The position numbers and the translations under genes were made by a program. DNA of 5,839 bases from Actinomycetes bacterium (GTDB lineage Bacteria; Actinomycetota; Actinomycetes; Actinomycetales; Cellulomonadaceae), in assembly GCA_023430425.1 (NCBI GenBank), contig JAEZAR010000064.1, positions 1-5,839 of the forward strand. The letters run 5' to 3'. Below, one piece after another: positions 5,210 through 5,839 of this stretch (position 1 is its first letter; each line of letters begins with the position of its first letter). The notes beneath the pieces are model-generated. The model was not told the DNA's origin, made no database searches, and saw only the letters and a program-made list of their open reading frames with translations.

Positions 5210-5839
5210 GGACGCGGTCCTGCCAGCCACGTTCCCGGGCGCCCTCGAGGACCTGCGCCCGGTCGGCCGGCCGGACCACGACGACCGCCTCGTCCCGCGC
5301 CTCCAGCACGGCCAGCGCGGCGTCGACCGTCGTCGGCCGGCCCATGAGCGCGAGCGTGGCCGCGTTCGACTCGGCGGTCCAGGTCCCGGTGAGGGCGTAG
5401 TACCACTGGGCCGCGGTGATGCCGTTGAGCCCGGACTCGGCGATGGCGGTCACGTAGAGCGGGTGGGTGTCGGCCGGGTCGTGGGCGGCCACCGCGGCGA
5501 GGAGGTCCGCGACCTCGGCCGGGCGCGTCCGCGAGGCGAGCGCCCAGTCCTGCTGCCGGGGCAGCGCGGGGGCGGGCTCGCCGACGCCGGCGTCCACGAG
5601 GTGCGGGACGGTGAGCCCGAAGACCTGGGTGACCGCGAGGGAGAGGCAGGCGGCGCCGAGCACGGCCGTGCGCGACCCCCGGGGTCGCGTGACGTACGGG
5701 GCGGCGACGGCGACGGCGGTCGTGAGCACCGCGGCGGCGAGCACGGCGAGGCCGATCTCGAACTTGAAGAAGTAGTACGAGACGTGGCCCGTGGCCGAGG
5801 CGAGCGAGAGCCCACCCGTCGCCCGGATCTGGCTCAGGG
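5199..5839 (-). CDS. Multi-spanning membrane protein, C-terminal part only, function unknown
   Basis: The frame is open from the right edge to TGA at 5201-5199 and gives 212 residues. The visible part begins LSQIRATGG and soon reaches SYYFFKFEIG (20-29), an aromatic cluster just before a membrane helix at about 27-46 rich in Ala/Val/Leu. After a short basic loop (TRPRGSR) comes a second helix at about 56-77. The last 135 residues are soluble and contain QDWALASRT, ESGLNGITAAQWYYALTGTW and VVVVRPADRAQVLEG. The positive charges lie in the loop between the helices, so by the positive-inside rule the loop would be cytoplasmic and the tail outside. The shape resembles large actinobacterial envelope proteins with many helices and an extracytoplasmic tail, such as lipid-linked-sugar glycosyltransferases, but I cannot name the family from this fragment. 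A GTG at 5744 lies inside the first helix and is not the true start. It converges on the glycosyltransferase gene. Confidence 0.75.
   Translation of the reverse strand, partial: LSQIRATGGLSLASATGHVSYYFFKFEIGLAVLAAAVLTTAVAVAAPYVTRPRGSRTAVLGAACLSLAVTQVFGLTVPHLVDAGVGEPAPALPRQQDWALASRTRPAEVADLLAAVAAHDPADTHPLYVTAIAESGLNGITAAQWYYALTGTWTAESNAATLALMGRPTTVDAALAVLEARDEAVVVVRPADRAQVLEGARERGWQDRVRVG

Noticed and set aside
1..5839. CRISPR array, tRNA or rRNA gene, insertion sequence or phage attachment site
   Set aside because: No regularly spaced direct repeats, no cloverleaf or rRNA segments, no transposase or integrase motifs and no terminal inverted repeats were seen on either strand.

Overview
The window is very GC-rich DNA whose real genes almost always end their codons in G or C. 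This, together with GTG starts and Shine-Dalgarno-led leaders, points to a high-GC actinobacterium. A Cellulomonas-type organism is my best guess, but that is inference from style and gene content, not from a marker gene.

Layout. From left to right there are five genes. (1) 1-699, minus: most of a dTDP-4-dehydrorhamnose reductase gene (rfbD/rmlD), cut by the left edge. (2) 887-3379, minus: an 830-residue exported protein with a signal peptide, an unassigned N-terminal region of about 340 residues, an IPT/TIG domain, and three tandem copies of a roughly 130-residue beta-rich module. (3) 3527-4144, plus: dTDP-4-dehydrorhamnose 3,5-epimerase (rfbC/rmlC). (4) 4251-5183, plus: a family 2 glycosyltransferase of the rhamnosyltransferase type. 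(5) 5199-5839, minus: the C-terminal part of a multi-spanning membrane protein, cut by the right edge.

Genes 2 and 3 diverge from a shared 147-bp promoter region. Genes 4 and 5 converge with only 15 bp between them. A strong hairpin follows gene 2 and probably ends its transcript before rfbD. A second strong hairpin lies in the 106 bp between rfbC and the glycosyltransferase. No gene-free stretch exceeds 300 bp.

Function. RmlC and RmlD carry out the last two steps of dTDP-L-rhamnose synthesis, and the glycosyltransferase probably moves rhamnose (or a related sugar) onto a cell-surface glycan at the cytoplasmic face of the membrane. The membrane protein and the large exported protein fit a cell-envelope locus, though neither can be given a reaction. 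The left arm is likely to continue into more sugar-nucleotide genes.

Novelty. This is mostly a recognisable surface-polysaccharide region. I do not see a new biological system. The parts most worth a second look are the exported module-repeat protein set between the two split rhamnose genes, and the hairpin-rich, codon-atypical segment in front of the glycosyltransferase.
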